From UBA11222 sp049323435 (GTDB taxonomy: Bacteria > Pseudomonadota > Alphaproteobacteria > UBA11222), in contig JBMOMX010000013.1 of NCBI GenBank assembly GCA_049323435.1, positions 82,186 to 146,185 on the forward strand: a stretch of DNA of 64,000 nt, given 5' to 3'. The notes beneath the pieces were generated by a model. That model saw nothing but the letters and a program-made list of their open reading frames with translations, ran no database searches and had not been told where the DNA came from. Numbering within the stretch: the stretch's first letter is position 1; every line of letters begins with the position of its first letter. Positions 31,363-39,407 of this stretch are shown piece after piece. Position numbers and translations under genes: made by a program.

Positions 31363-33168
31363 TCACGCATGCTGCAAAATAACCTCCAGAAATTGCGGGC
31401 CGTAACGCTGCAATTTCATTTCACCGACACCGCTGATCAGGCGTAACGTATCTGGCGTGCGGGGTTTGTGACTGGCCATTTCAACCAGGGTCTTGTCGTG
31501 GAAAATAACATAGGGCGGCACATTCTGCGCGCGGGCAAGCTCCATACGCCTGGCTTTTAGCGCATCCAGCAGCGTACGCGCTGTACCGGGCAATTCTGTA
31601 ACAGGCGCCGGTAACGTCTGGCGCGTAGTTTTGCGAGCTGGCGCGGCGGGTTTGCGCAGCCGTAATTGCTGTCTTTGTTCAAGAAATGCCTGCCCCTGCG
31701 GCGTGATTTTAAGCCCGCCATGTTCAGAAATTTCAACCGATAACAGGTTCTGCGCAACAAGTTGCCGGAAGATGCCCTGCCAGTCATTTTTGCTATATTC
31801 ACCTCCAATGCCAAAGGTGCTGATTTTATCATGGCCGAAACTTTCCACGCGCGCATTGCCTTTCCCCAGCAATATATCGATCAGATAATTTACCCCGAAA
31901 CGCTGGCCGGTGCGCCACACACAGGAAATCGCTTTTTGCGCAGCAATCGTGCCGTCGAAACTTTCCGGCGGGGACTGGCAAGTGTCGCAATAATTGCAGG
32001 GCGCGGATGCGTCCCCGAAATAATCCAGCATCACCTGCCGCCTGCACCCCGCCGCCTCGCACAGGCCCAGCAGCGCGCTGAGTTTTTGATGCTCGATGCG
32101 TTTTTGATGTTCCGGCGCGCCGCCTGCCTCGATAAAGCTGCGCTGCATGGCCGCGTCGCTCATGCCGTAAAACATGATCGCGTTCGCGGGCAGCCCGTCA
32201 CGCCCGGCGCGGCCGGTTTCCTGATAATAGGCCTCGATATTTTTTGGAATGGTCATATGCGCCACAAAACGCACGTCCGGCTTGTCGATGCCCATGCCAA
32301 AGGCAATGGTCGCCACCATGAGTATCGCGTCTTCGCGCAGAAATTTCTGCTGATTGCGGGCGCGGGCCTCACCGGTCATGCCCGCATGATAAGTCAGCGC
32401 AAGAAAGCCCTCATCGCACAGCCATTCTGCCGTTTCCTCCACCGCCTTGCGCGACAGGCAATAGATGATGCCGCTATCGCCCGGATGATGTTCCCGGATA
32501 AAGCGCAATAGCTGCTGCTTGGGATTATCCTTGATTGCGATGCTGTAATGAATGTTCGGCCGGTCGAACCCGCCCAGAAAGGTTCTGCCATCACGCAATT
32601 GCAGCCGGCCGATAATATCCTTGCGGGTCGGCGTATCGGCGGTCGCAGTCAGCGCCAGACGCGGAATAGTTGGGAAACGTTCGGCCAGCAGGGAAAGCTG
32701 CACATAATGCGGCCTGAAATCATGCCCCCATTGCGACACGCAATGCGCCTCGTCAATCGCAAACAGCGCAATCGGCGATTGCGACAGAATATCCAGAAAA
32801 TCTTCCATCAACAGCCGTTCGGGCGCCACATAGACCATATCCACTGCACCCTTGCGGATGGCGGCAAGGGTTTGCGCAATGGCAGCTGGCGTCATGCTGG
32901 AATTGATCGCGGCCGCCCGGATGCCAAGCTGCTGCAACGCGGCCACCTGGTCCTGCATCAATGCAATCAGCGGCGAGATGATAATGCCCACACCATCACG
33001 GGCGAGTGCCGGTATCTGATAACAGAGTGACTTGCCGCTGCCGGTCGGCATCAGCACAAAGGCATTCCCGCCGGCAATCACATGATCAATGATTTCCGCC
33101 TGCTGGCCGCGAAAACCGTCATAGCCGTAGGTTTGCTTGAGAATCTGAAGGGGAGATCTGTCTGGCAT
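31363..33168 (-). CDS. recQ: ATP-dependent DNA helicase RecQ
   Basis: A 601-residue RecQ helicase: motif I PTGSGKS (41-47), DEAH box IDEAHCVSQWGHDFRP, motif VI QETGRAGRDGLPANA. A zinc-binding region with CEAAGCRRQVMLDYFGDAS.PCNYCDTC follows, then a winged-helix domain and a C-terminal HRDC domain (ARTLLDALKARRMELARAQNVPPYVIFHDKTLVEMA). It unwinds recombination intermediates. It stands alone, with a gap of about 190 bp before the divergent ABC-F gene. Confidence 0.95.
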   Translation of the reverse strand: MPDRSPLQILKQTYGYDGFRGQQAEIIDHVIAGGNAFVLMPTGSGKSLCYQIPALARDGVGIIISPLIALMQDQVAALQQLGIRAAAINSSMTPAAIAQTLAAIRKGAVDMVYVAPERLLMEDFLDILSQSPIALFAIDEAHCVSQWGHDFRPHYVQLSLLAERFPTIPRLALTATADTPTRKDIIGRLQLRDGRTFLGGFDRPNIHYSIAIKDNPKQQLLRFIREHHPGDSGIIYCLSRKAVEETAEWLCDEGFLALTYHAGMTGEARARNQQKFLREDAILMVATIAFGMGIDKPDVRFVAHMTIPKNIEAYYQETGRAGRDGLPANAIMFYGMSDAAMQRSFIEAGGAPEHQKRIEHQKLSALLGLCEAAGCRRQVMLDYFGDASAPCNYCDTCQSPPESFDGTIAAQKAISCVWRTGQRFGVNYLIDILLGKGNARVESFGHDKISTFGIGGEYSKNDWQGIFRQLVAQNLLSVEISEHGGLKITPQGQAFLEQRQQLRLRKPAAPARKTTRQTLPAPVTELPGTARTLLDALKARRMELARAQNVPPYVIFHDKTLVEMASHKPRTPDTLRLISGVGEMKLQRYGPQFLEVILQHA

Positions 33169-33361
33169 GGCCCGTCATCATAGCGCAACATGCCGCCGTT
33201 TAAATGCTGTATTTAAAATCCACGCCGCTGCCTGCCTGCCGGGGCGGCGCGAAATGGTTCGATATTTGGCATCTAAATGAATGTGCCAGTTATCAGACTG
33301 GCCACTTTCTTCGCTTTCCCCCTTTTGCCCGGGCGCTGGCCCATGCTACAAGCCCCGTCTC

Positions 33362-35260
33362 ATGCTGCACATCAATGATCTGAACTACAATATTGCGGGC
33401 CGGCCCCTGTTCAAGGGCGCAACGCTTGCCATCCCCGATGGCTGGCGCGTGGGTCTTATTGGCCGTAACGGTACGGGCAAATCCACCCTGTTACGCCTGA
33501 TCACCGGCGAAATCTCGCCCGATGCCGGCAGTCTGAACATCACGCCCGGCGCACGCATAGGCGTTGTGGCGCAGGAAGCCCCAACCGGCGAGACCAGCCT
33601 GCTGGATACGGTGCTGGCGGCGGACACGGAACGCGCAGCCTTGCTGGCCGAGGCGGAGACGGCAACCGACCCGGACCGTATTGGCATTATCCATACGCGG
33701 CTGGCCGATATTTCCGCCCATACCGCGCCCGCGCGGGCGGGCGCCATTCTCAAGGGCCTGGGCTTTGACGCGGCACAGCAGGCACAGCCATGCAGCGCCT
33801 TTTCCGGCGGCTGGCGCATGCGGGTGGCGCTGGGCGCGGTGCTGTTTTCCGAACCTGATCTGCTGCTGCTGGACGAACCCACCAACTATCTCGATCTGGA
33901 GGGCGCGATCTGGCTTGAATCCTATCTGCGCTCCTATCCGCGCACCGTCATTCTGGTCAGCCATGACCGCGATCTGCTGAACACTGCGGTCCAGTATATT
34001 GTGCATCTCGATGAGGGCCGGCTGAATATGTATACCGGCGGCTATGATCAGTTTGAAGAAGTGCGGCGGCTGAAACTTGATCAGCAATTGTCGATGAAGG
34101 CCAAACAGGATCATCAGCGCAAACATTTGCAGGCCTTTGTGGACCGTTTCCGTTACACGGCCTCCAAGGCGCGCCAGGCGCAAAGCCGCCTGAAGGCGCT
34201 GGCGCGCATGCAGCCCATTGCCGCGGTCAGCGAAAGCCAGGTGCTGCCGTTTGATTTTCCCAAACCCGAACATCTGGCGCCGCCGCTGATCAGCATTGAG
34301 GATGGCGAGGTCGGCTATGTCCCCGGCAAGCCGGTGCTGCGCAAACTCAATCTGCGCTTTGACATGGAAGACCGTATTGCCCTGCTGGGCGCCAATGGCA
34401 ATGGCAAATCCACTTTCGCCAAATTGCTTACCGGCAAGCTGAAGCTGGAGCGGGGACAGATGCGCATGTCCAAAAAACTGCGCATCGGCTATCTGGCGCA
34501 GCATCAGATTGACGAGCTGGACGGGCGGCGCACCCCGTTTGATCATTTCCAGGACGCCATGCCCGAAAACAGCACCGAGGCGCAGATCCGCAACAAGCTG
34601 GGCGGATTTGGCTTTGGCTTTCTGAAGGCCGCCACCAAAGTCGATGATCTGTCGGGCGGCGAAAAAACCCGGTTGCTGTTTGCGCTGATCACTTTGCCGA
34701 AACCGCATCTGATGATACTGGACGAACCGACCAATCATCTGGATGTGGACAGCCGCGAGGCGCTGGCGCAGGCGCTGAATGAATATGAAGGCGCGGTCAT
34801 TCTGATCAGCCATGACCGGCATCTGATTGACGCCTGCGCCGAACGGCTATGGCTGGTGAAGGACGGCACCGTCGCCAGCTATGAAGGCAGCCTGGAGGAA
34901 TATAGCCAGTCGCTGTTGCAGGGCGGGCGCGCCAGCGCGCCCAAACTCGCCACCGCGCGGGACAAGGATAAAGACGCCCCTGCAAAACAGGACACACGCC
35001 GCACCGGCGCGCAGAAACGCAACGGCGTTGCCCCCCTGAAACAGGCGGTGGCGGATGCCGAGAAAAAACTGGCGGAACTGAACACCCTCAACAGCCGCAT
35101 CGAAGAAGCCCTGTCGCGCCCCGGCCTGTACACGGACGCCCCCGAACGCGCACAAAAACTGATCAAACAAAAAGCCGATCTGGCGCGCTTGATCACCGCC
35201 GCCGAGGAACGCTGGCTATCCGCGCAACAGGCCTATGAAGAAGCCATGGTTGAAGCGTAA
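33362..35260 (+). CDS. ABC-F family ATPase
   Basis: A 632-residue soluble protein with two ABC domains. First: Walker A GRNGTGKST, signature FSGGW, Walker B LLLLDEPTNYLD. Second: GANGNGKST, LSGGEKTR, LMILDEPTNHLD. The inter-domain linker (KLDQQLSMKAKQDHQRKHLQAFVDRFR) is the P-site tRNA-interaction motif region. The C-terminal extension is charged and coiled-coil-like (KQAVADAEKKLAELNTLNSRIEEAL), as in Uup/YheS-type members. ABC-F proteins act on ribosomes. The start at 33362 begins the first domain. Its 3' end is duplicated at 36560-36732. Confidence 0.93.
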   Translation: MLHINDLNYNIAGRPLFKGATLAIPDGWRVGLIGRNGTGKSTLLRLITGEISPDAGSLNITPGARIGVVAQEAPTGETSLLDTVLAADTERAALLAEAETATDPDRIGIIHTRLADISAHTAPARAGAILKGLGFDAAQQAQPCSAFSGGWRMRVALGAVLFSEPDLLLLDEPTNYLDLEGAIWLESYLRSYPRTVILVSHDRDLLNTAVQYIVHLDEGRLNMYTGGYDQFEEVRRLKLDQQLSMKAKQDHQRKHLQAFVDRFRYTASKARQAQSRLKALARMQPIAAVSESQVLPFDFPKPEHLAPPLISIEDGEVGYVPGKPVLRKLNLRFDMEDRIALLGANGNGKSTFAKLLTGKLKLERGQMRMSKKLRIGYLAQHQIDELDGRRTPFDHFQDAMPENSTEAQIRNKLGGFGFGFLKAATKVDDLSGGEKTRLLFALITLPKPHLMILDEPTNHLDVDSREALAQALNEYEGAVILISHDRHLIDACAERLWLVKDGTVASYEGSLEEYSQSLLQGGRASAPKLATARDKDKDAPAKQDTRRTGAQKRNGVAPLKQAVADAEKKLAELNTLNSRIEEALSRPGLYTDAPERAQKLIKQKADLARLITAAEERWLSAQQAYEEAMVEA

Positions 35261-35388
35261 ACGGCCCGGTTACAGCGCGAAAAAGAAGATACGGCATGGC
35301 GATGCAGCCGTGATGAGGCCCAGGCCGCTATCTTCGATTACATTAAGGCGTTTTATAACCCCCAGCGCGCTCAAATCATCATGCTGCT

Positions 35389-36177
35389 TCATTGTGTAAC
35401 ATGCTCACGATTAATCTGTTCCTGTAATCGTTCCAGGCTAGCCTGGCTAACCTGGATCAAACCGCTTCTTGGCCGGTCAATATCAAGTATGATGATAAGC
35501 ACACTGGCGATTAGCAAAGCGAAAAAGGCGGTGGATCCGTGTCTGTGCCTTCCTGAAAGTCCATAGTTATAGCCGATGAAGCCCATTCCGAAAATTGAAA
35601 CGGAAAATAACAGAACGATGACGGGTTCCGGCACATGATTGTCCAGGGCAACTCTTCGTTTTTCGTTGTCATCGATGACATCATTCAAGGATTGAATAAA
35701 TAAACTGGTGAAAATGGGATCTGGTGATCCTTTTGCCGACTGAACGGCAATATTCCACAATTGCTTTTCAATTATTGCCGCCTTGCCGGCGGCTGCCTCT
35801 ATTTTCGCCGTGTCGTTACCCGCATAATAAAATTCAAGCCGCAACCCAATATATTCACGCAAGAGAAGCGAGGCTTCCTTGCTGAAATTTCCGGTCAAAA
35901 ACCGGGATCGTAAATATGCCGTTCCTATGCTGTTTGCTTCTTCAAGCACAAGTTGCTTGCGCGTGTCGAAGCGTTGAATTGACATTGCGAATGTGAATCC
36001 CAGCAGCAAAGCCAATAGCCCGAAAAGGGCGCTTTGCAGCGCGGATAAATGATCGGCCAGCGCCGTATCATGCCCGCGGGAATATTTACGGCCAAACCTG
36101 AAGCCCAGCTCAATAGCGGCCAGAAACAAGCCCAGCACGACCACGAATAAAATAAGCTCGCTTATATTCCAAATCAT
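35389..36177 (-). CDS. DUF4239-type membrane protein
   Basis: A 262-residue protein with four hydrophobic spans: two near the N-terminus (ELILFVVVLGLFLAAIELGF, LFGLLALLLGFTFAMSI) and two in the C-terminal third (PVIVLLFSVSIFGMGFIGYN, FFALLIASVLIIILDIDRP). The stretch RFDTRKQLVLEEANSIGTAYLR between them and the DIDRPRSGLI motif after the last span are typical of the bestrophin-like DUF4239 group. Function unknown. It lies between the two copies of the ABC-F 3' end and is the only intact gene in that duplicated segment. Confidence 0.82.
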   Translation of the reverse strand: MIWNISELILFVVVLGLFLAAIELGFRFGRKYSRGHDTALADHLSALQSALFGLLALLLGFTFAMSIQRFDTRKQLVLEEANSIGTAYLRSRFLTGNFSKEASLLLREYIGLRLEFYYAGNDTAKIEAAAGKAAIIEKQLWNIAVQSAKGSPDPIFTSLFIQSLNDVIDDNEKRRVALDNHVPEPVIVLLFSVSIFGMGFIGYNYGLSGRHRHGSTAFFALLIASVLIIILDIDRPRSGLIQVSQASLERLQEQINREHVTQ

Positions 36178-36297
36178 TTTATCTCAAGGCAGTGTTAGGG
36201 AAATTTTCTCCAGCGCAGGCTGTACGCTTATTCTGTCATATGCCGGGGTTACAGGAAACAGCCAATCGGCAAGAATGAGATCAGACGTTTCAAGGGA

Positions 36298-36414
36298 TCA
36301 ACCTGAGGCATCCCCAGATTCCAGCGCATCCGCCATGAAAAAAGCGATTTCCGCATCGCTATCCAAAGCCGCGGCTGGATCATACGCCGTTAATTTTTCA
36401 GCCATTCTGTTCAT
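36298..36414 (-). pseudogene. N-terminal fragment of an antitoxin gene (third copy)
   Basis: The minus strand reads MNRMAEKLTAYDPAAALDSD then AEIAFFMADALESGDASG and stops at 36298. The first 33 residues are nearly identical to the intact antitoxin at 36961-37257. The HTH half is missing. The BKACE C-terminal remnant runs directly into its start. Confidence 0.85.
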
Positions 36415-36416
36415 AC

Positions 36417-36500
36417 CCCTTCAAGTCCCCCCGAACCTCATTCCCCGTTGCGGGTTCGGCCCCGGCGGCGCGGATGGCGCACACGCATTCGAAAGGCGGT
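36417..36500 (-). pseudogene. BKACE 3'-end remnant, copy 3
   Basis: The minus strand encodes ECVCAIRAAGAEPATGNEVR followed by GDLKG, matching the C-terminus of the intact BKACE protein encoded at 38472-39335 (ECVRAIRAAGGEPATGNDVR). It breaks off near 36500 next to an AAAGGG..AACGTCCCCTTT repeat at 36533-36552. Confidence 0.8.
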
Positions 36501-36532
36501 AAAGGGAGTTGTGATAAAAAGATTAAAGGGTG

Positions 36533-36552
36533 AAAAGGGTAACGTCCCCTTT
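36533..36552. repeat. Short hairpin repeat at a duplication junction
   Basis: AAAGGGTAACGTCCCCTTT is a near-palindrome. Relatives are seen at the rpiA breakpoint (49803-49826) and beside the monooxygenase remnant (22474-22500). Here it separates the BKACE remnant from the copied ABC-F 3' end. Confidence 0.6.
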
Positions 36553-36559
36553 CCCAGAG

Positions 36560-36732
36560 GCCCCCGAACGCGCACAAAAACTGATCAAGCAAAAAGCCGA
36601 TCTGGCGCGCATGATCCTTGCCGCCGAGGAACGCTGGATGAACGCCCAGGCCGCCTATGACGAGGCAACGGTTGGGGCGTAAACTGCCCGGTTACAGCGC
36701 GAAAAAGAAGATATGGCGTGGCGATGCAGCGG
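36560..36732 (+). pseudogene. Duplicated 3' end of the ABC-F gene
   Basis: This segment matches 35138-35310 (offset 1422) over about 173 bp, including the last 41 codons, the stop and about 50 bp of downstream sequence (GCCCGGTTACAGCGCGAAAA). I count roughly 20 differences. The reading frame is open but has no start or 5' part. From 36733 to 36956 I see no gene. Confidence 0.9.
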
Positions 36733-36960
36733 GGAGTGGCGTAATGTCCGGCGTCGGCCTGACCGCCGGTCGGCTCCTCGATCCCGGCAATCCCGGGGCG
36801 GTTCAAAACGACATTCTTTATACTGATAAATCTGCTACTGAAGAAGCTTCGTTGGAGTACCAGTCACCCTAATTGTAAACCGCCTGACACAAATTGTTTC
36901 CCCAAATTATTTGATCCATAAATGAACAATCAGAATAAACGGCACGTTACCAATTTCCCC

Positions 36961-37257
36961 CTAAACATGCGTTTCAGAAGTCTTCGCCGTCAGTTCGATG
37001 CCCAGTGCTTTCATCACTGCCAGAGTGGTTTTCAGGGTCGGGTTGCCGTTTTCGCTGAAGGAGCGGTAGAGCTGCTCACGCGACAGCCCGGTTTGCGCGG
37101 CGATTTGCGCCATGCCTTTGGCGCGGGCGACAATTCCCAGCGCCTTTGCGATATAGGCGGCGTTGCCGGTTTCCAGCGCGTCGGCCATGAAAAAGGCAAT
37201 TTCTTCGTCACTGTCCAATGCAGCGGCCGGATCATACGCTGTTAGTTTTTCAGCCAT
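36961..37257 (-). CDS. Solo XRE antitoxin (toxin partner broken)
   Basis: A 98-residue protein of the probable-addiction-module-antidote family: MAEKLTAYDPAAALDSDEEI then AFFMADALETGNAAYIAKAL, with an HTH (GIVARAKGMAQIAAQTGLSREQLYRSFSENGNPTLKTTLAVMKALGI). I place the start at the ATG 37257; a GTG three codons upstream overlaps the toxin stop. The frame is intact, but the toxin gene upstream carries a stop and a frameshift, so it now has no active partner in cis. Confidence 0.88.
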   Translation of the reverse strand: MAEKLTAYDPAAALDSDEEIAFFMADALETGNAAYIAKALGIVARAKGMAQIAAQTGLSREQLYRSFSENGNPTLKTTLAVMKALGIELTAKTSETHV

Positions 37258-37262
37258 TCTGT

Positions 37263-37561
37263 TCACTCCGTTTCAAATTCCAGGGCCAGTTTTTTTGCCA
37301 GCGTAATATCGCGCGCCTGTGTGCGCTTACTCCCGCCACATAGCAGCAAAATCAAAATTTTCCCGCGCTGCTGAAAATAAACCCTGTAGCCGGGCCATAA
37401 TGAATCCTGAGCTCACTGACGCCGCCACCCACCGGAGAAACATCACCCGGCAATCCTTCAGCCAAGCGCACAATTCTGGTGGCGATGATAGTGCGCGCCC
37501 GCCGATCCTTCAGCTTTGCTTCCTAAAGACGAAACGATTCGGTTTGTTTAACTTCAATCAT
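37263..37561 (-). pseudogene. RelE/ParE-like toxin gene with stop codon and frameshift
   Basis: From the ATG at 37561 the minus strand reads MIEVKQTESFRL, an in-frame TAG (where relatives have Trp), then EAKLKDRRARTIIATRIVRL and VGGGVSELRIHYGP. There one G is missing and the frame shifts; GYRVYFQQRGKILILLLCGG and SKRTQARDITLAKKLALEF follow to the TGA at 37263. The two lesions kill the toxin. It is the TIGR02683-type partner of the antitoxin at 36961. Confidence 0.88.
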
Positions 37562-37622
37562 TACAGGTCGTTGTAGTTTATATACTACTAAATATCAACA
37601 TTCTCTTTCCGCGCAAAAAATA

Positions 37623-37790
37623 TCATCCCCGCACCTCATTCCCCGTTGCGGGTTCGCCGCCTGCCGCCTGTATTGCGCGCACGCATTCCTTGACCAGCTC
37701 GACATTGGTTTTGCGTATGCCCATCGGGGCGTCTTCGAAGCCCGTGTGCACGCCAGCTCTGCAGCGGCGGCGGCGCGGGCGGTGAAATAA
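37623..37790 (-). pseudogene. BKACE 3'-end remnant, copy 2
   Basis: The minus strand encodes GVHTGFEDAPMGIRKTNVEL then VKECVRAIQAAGGEPATGNE and VRG with stop at 37623. The intact gene has GVRTGLEDAPMGTRKTNVDL at the same place. Only about 50 codons are present. It lies directly downstream of the second antitoxin gene. Confidence 0.88.
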
Positions 37791-37792
37791 AG

Positions 37793-38131
37793 TCAGCGTT
37801 TCGCCGATGCTGTGGCGCGTTTGCGGCGCGGCGGTGGCGTAAGCGGGACAGCCGTAAGTTTCATTCCCAGCGCCGTCATGACCTTAAGCACCGTGGAAAA
37901 TTCGGGATTGCCCTCCGCTGACAGCGCCTTGTACAAGCTTTCGCGGCCAAGCCCGGCGTCACGCGCCAGTTGCGTCATGCCGCGCGCGCGGGCGACGACG
38001 CCAAGCGCGTGTGCGATAAAAGCTGCATCATCGCCCGCTTCCTCAAAACAGGCTTCAAGATAGGCCGCCATATCCGCATCTGTTTTTAGATGTTCGGCAG
38101 AATCCCATCGTGAAAGCTTTATCTTGCCCAT
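37793..38131 (-). CDS. Solo XRE antitoxin, second copy (toxin partner broken)
   Basis: A 112-residue antidote-family protein: LSRWDSAEHLKTDADMAAYLEACFEEAGDDAAFIAHALGVVARARGMTQLARDAGLGRESLYKALSAEGNPEFSTVLKVMTALGMKL, followed by a basic Pro/Arg-rich tail (PPPRRKRATASAKR). The HTH lies near residues 50-85. It is intact. The partner toxin gene 12 bp upstream has a nonsense codon. It is similar in layout but clearly divergent in sequence from the antitoxin at 36961. Confidence 0.88.
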   Translation of the reverse strand: MGKIKLSRWDSAEHLKTDADMAAYLEACFEEAGDDAAFIAHALGVVARARGMTQLARDAGLGRESLYKALSAEGNPEFSTVLKVMTALGMKLTAVPLTPPPRRKRATASAKR

Positions 38132-38143
38132 AAGATTTGTTCC

Positions 38144-38434
38144 TCACACTTCCCGCGCCAATTTTAACGCCGCCTTTACGTCTCTCGATTGCGACGCCTT
38201 GTCGCCGCCAGCCAGAAGAATAACCACTTCATTGACCCGTTGTACGAAATACACCCGGTATCCTGGGCCAAAATGGATGCGCATTTCGGAAACACCCTCA
38301 CCTATGGGGGCGCAGTCGCCAAAATTGCCCATTTAGGCCCGGTCAATCCGGGACTGAATCCGCATCCTGCCCGCTCTGTCAGACAAATTCGCAAACCAGT
38401 CATCAAACAGTCCGGTGGTAAGGATGCTTTTCAT
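38144..38434 (-). pseudogene. RelE/ParE-like toxin gene with nonsense codon
   Basis: From ATG 38434 the frame reads MKSILTTGLFDDWFANLSDR then AGRMRIQSRIDRA, a TAA, and continues in the same frame MGNFGDCAPIGEGVSEMRIH, FGPGYRVYFVQRVNEVVILL, AGGDKASQSRDVKAALKLAR. The single stop at about codon 34 splits an otherwise complete 96-residue toxin. Reinitiation at the ATG directly after the stop could give a 62-residue C-terminal piece. Confidence 0.88.
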
Positions 38435-38439
38435 TGATT

Positions 38440-38468
38440 ATCGTATCCCAAAAGATACATTTTGTCAA
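38440..38468 (-). promoter_or_regulatory. Promoter and operator of the second TA copy; near-leaderless
   Basis: TTGACA (38468-38463), 17-base spacer, TACGAT (38445-38440), five bases, then ATG at 38434. The expected transcription start is within a base or two of the start codon, and there is no Shine-Dalgarno sequence. GTATC-N6-GATAC (38443-38458) is a likely operator in the spacer. The promoter abuts the BKACE stop codon. Confidence 0.65.
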
Positions 38469-38471
38469 ACA

Positions 38472-39335
38472 TTATTTCAATTCCCCCCTTACATCATTTC
38501 CCGTCGCCGGTTCACCGCCAGCCGCGCGGATCGCGCGCACGCATTCCTTCACTAAATCCACATTGGTTTTGCGCGTGCCCATCGGCGCGTCTTCGAGGCC
38601 CGTGCGCACGCCGCCGCCGCGCGCGACAATGGCCGGGATCAGCGGCGTAATATCGCCGCCCATGCTGGCCGCCATCCAGGGCGCGCCGGGGGCTTCCATT
38701 TCCAGCAGACGCAGATACGTATCGAGCGCCCATTCGGTTGGCGGCAGACCCATGGTCATGTTCTCGGCGAAACGGAAACTGTAAATCGGTTGCGGCGCTT
38801 GTGCGTAGGCGCGGTGCATGGCCGCGCCCAGCCGCACAAAGCCCGGTTCGAAACAGGCATATTCCGCATGAAAGCGATATTGCACAGCCAGTTGCATCCC
38901 GCGCCTTATTTCCGCATCCGTGTTGGCATAGACCACGCCCCTGCCCTGCAATTGTTTGGTTTTGAAATCATAGGCGTTGAGATTAAGCGAACCCGGATCA
39001 ACCACCGCCCATTCCAGCAGGCCGCGCCGCCCCAATTCATCCGCACTCTGATAACGATCGGTCCAGCCGGGATAAAGCTGGATCGGCATGGTCGGATACA
39101 CAATCGCGTCGGTTTTCGCGCGGATGCCGTTCATGATGGCGGCATAAATGTCCGGATCGTCATTCTGTTTGCCGGTGGCGGGGTCCACCGCATGAAGATG
39201 CAGAATGGCCGCCCCGGCCTGAACACAGGCGGCGCCATCGGCGATGATCTCCTCGACCGTCACCGGCACATTGGGCTGCTTGTCGCGGCCCCAGGAACCG
39301 TTCATCGCCACTTCGATCCATATCTTGCGCGCCAT
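38472..39335 (-). CDS. BKACE family beta-keto acid cleavage enzyme
   Basis: A 287-residue protein of the 3-keto-5-aminohexanoate cleavage enzyme family (DUF849): MARKIWIEVAMNGSWGRDKQ, GAAILHLHAVDPATGKQNDD with the metal-binding HLH, and VRTGLEDAPMGTRKTNVDLV near the end. BKACE enzymes use zinc to condense a beta-keto acid with acetyl-CoA, yielding acetoacetate and a new CoA ester; the substrate cannot be read from the sequence. It is transcribed divergently from a CoA-transferase gene, so the two may act on the same pathway. Confidence 0.9.
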   Translation of the reverse strand: MARKIWIEVAMNGSWGRDKQPNVPVTVEEIIADGAACVQAGAAILHLHAVDPATGKQNDDPDIYAAIMNGIRAKTDAIVYPTMPIQLYPGWTDRYQSADELGRRGLLEWAVVDPGSLNLNAYDFKTKQLQGRGVVYANTDAEIRRGMQLAVQYRFHAEYACFEPGFVRLGAAMHRAYAQAPQPIYSFRFAENMTMGLPPTEWALDTYLRLLEMEAPGAPWMAASMGGDITPLIPAIVARGGGVRTGLEDAPMGTRKTNVDLVKECVRAIRAAGGEPATGNDVRGELK

Positions 39336-39407
39336 GCCCCTGCCCCTTTATGTTTACAATCTGCGCCTATAGTCTAAGCATAATCCGCACAGCAAGGAAT
39401 ACTCCCC

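Noticed and set aside
33491..34822. 443-codon open frame antisense to the ABC-F gene
   Set aside because: It mirrors the codon structure of the ABC-F gene, shows no recognised domain, and has many His/Gln-rich runs typical of antisense frames in GC-rich DNA.
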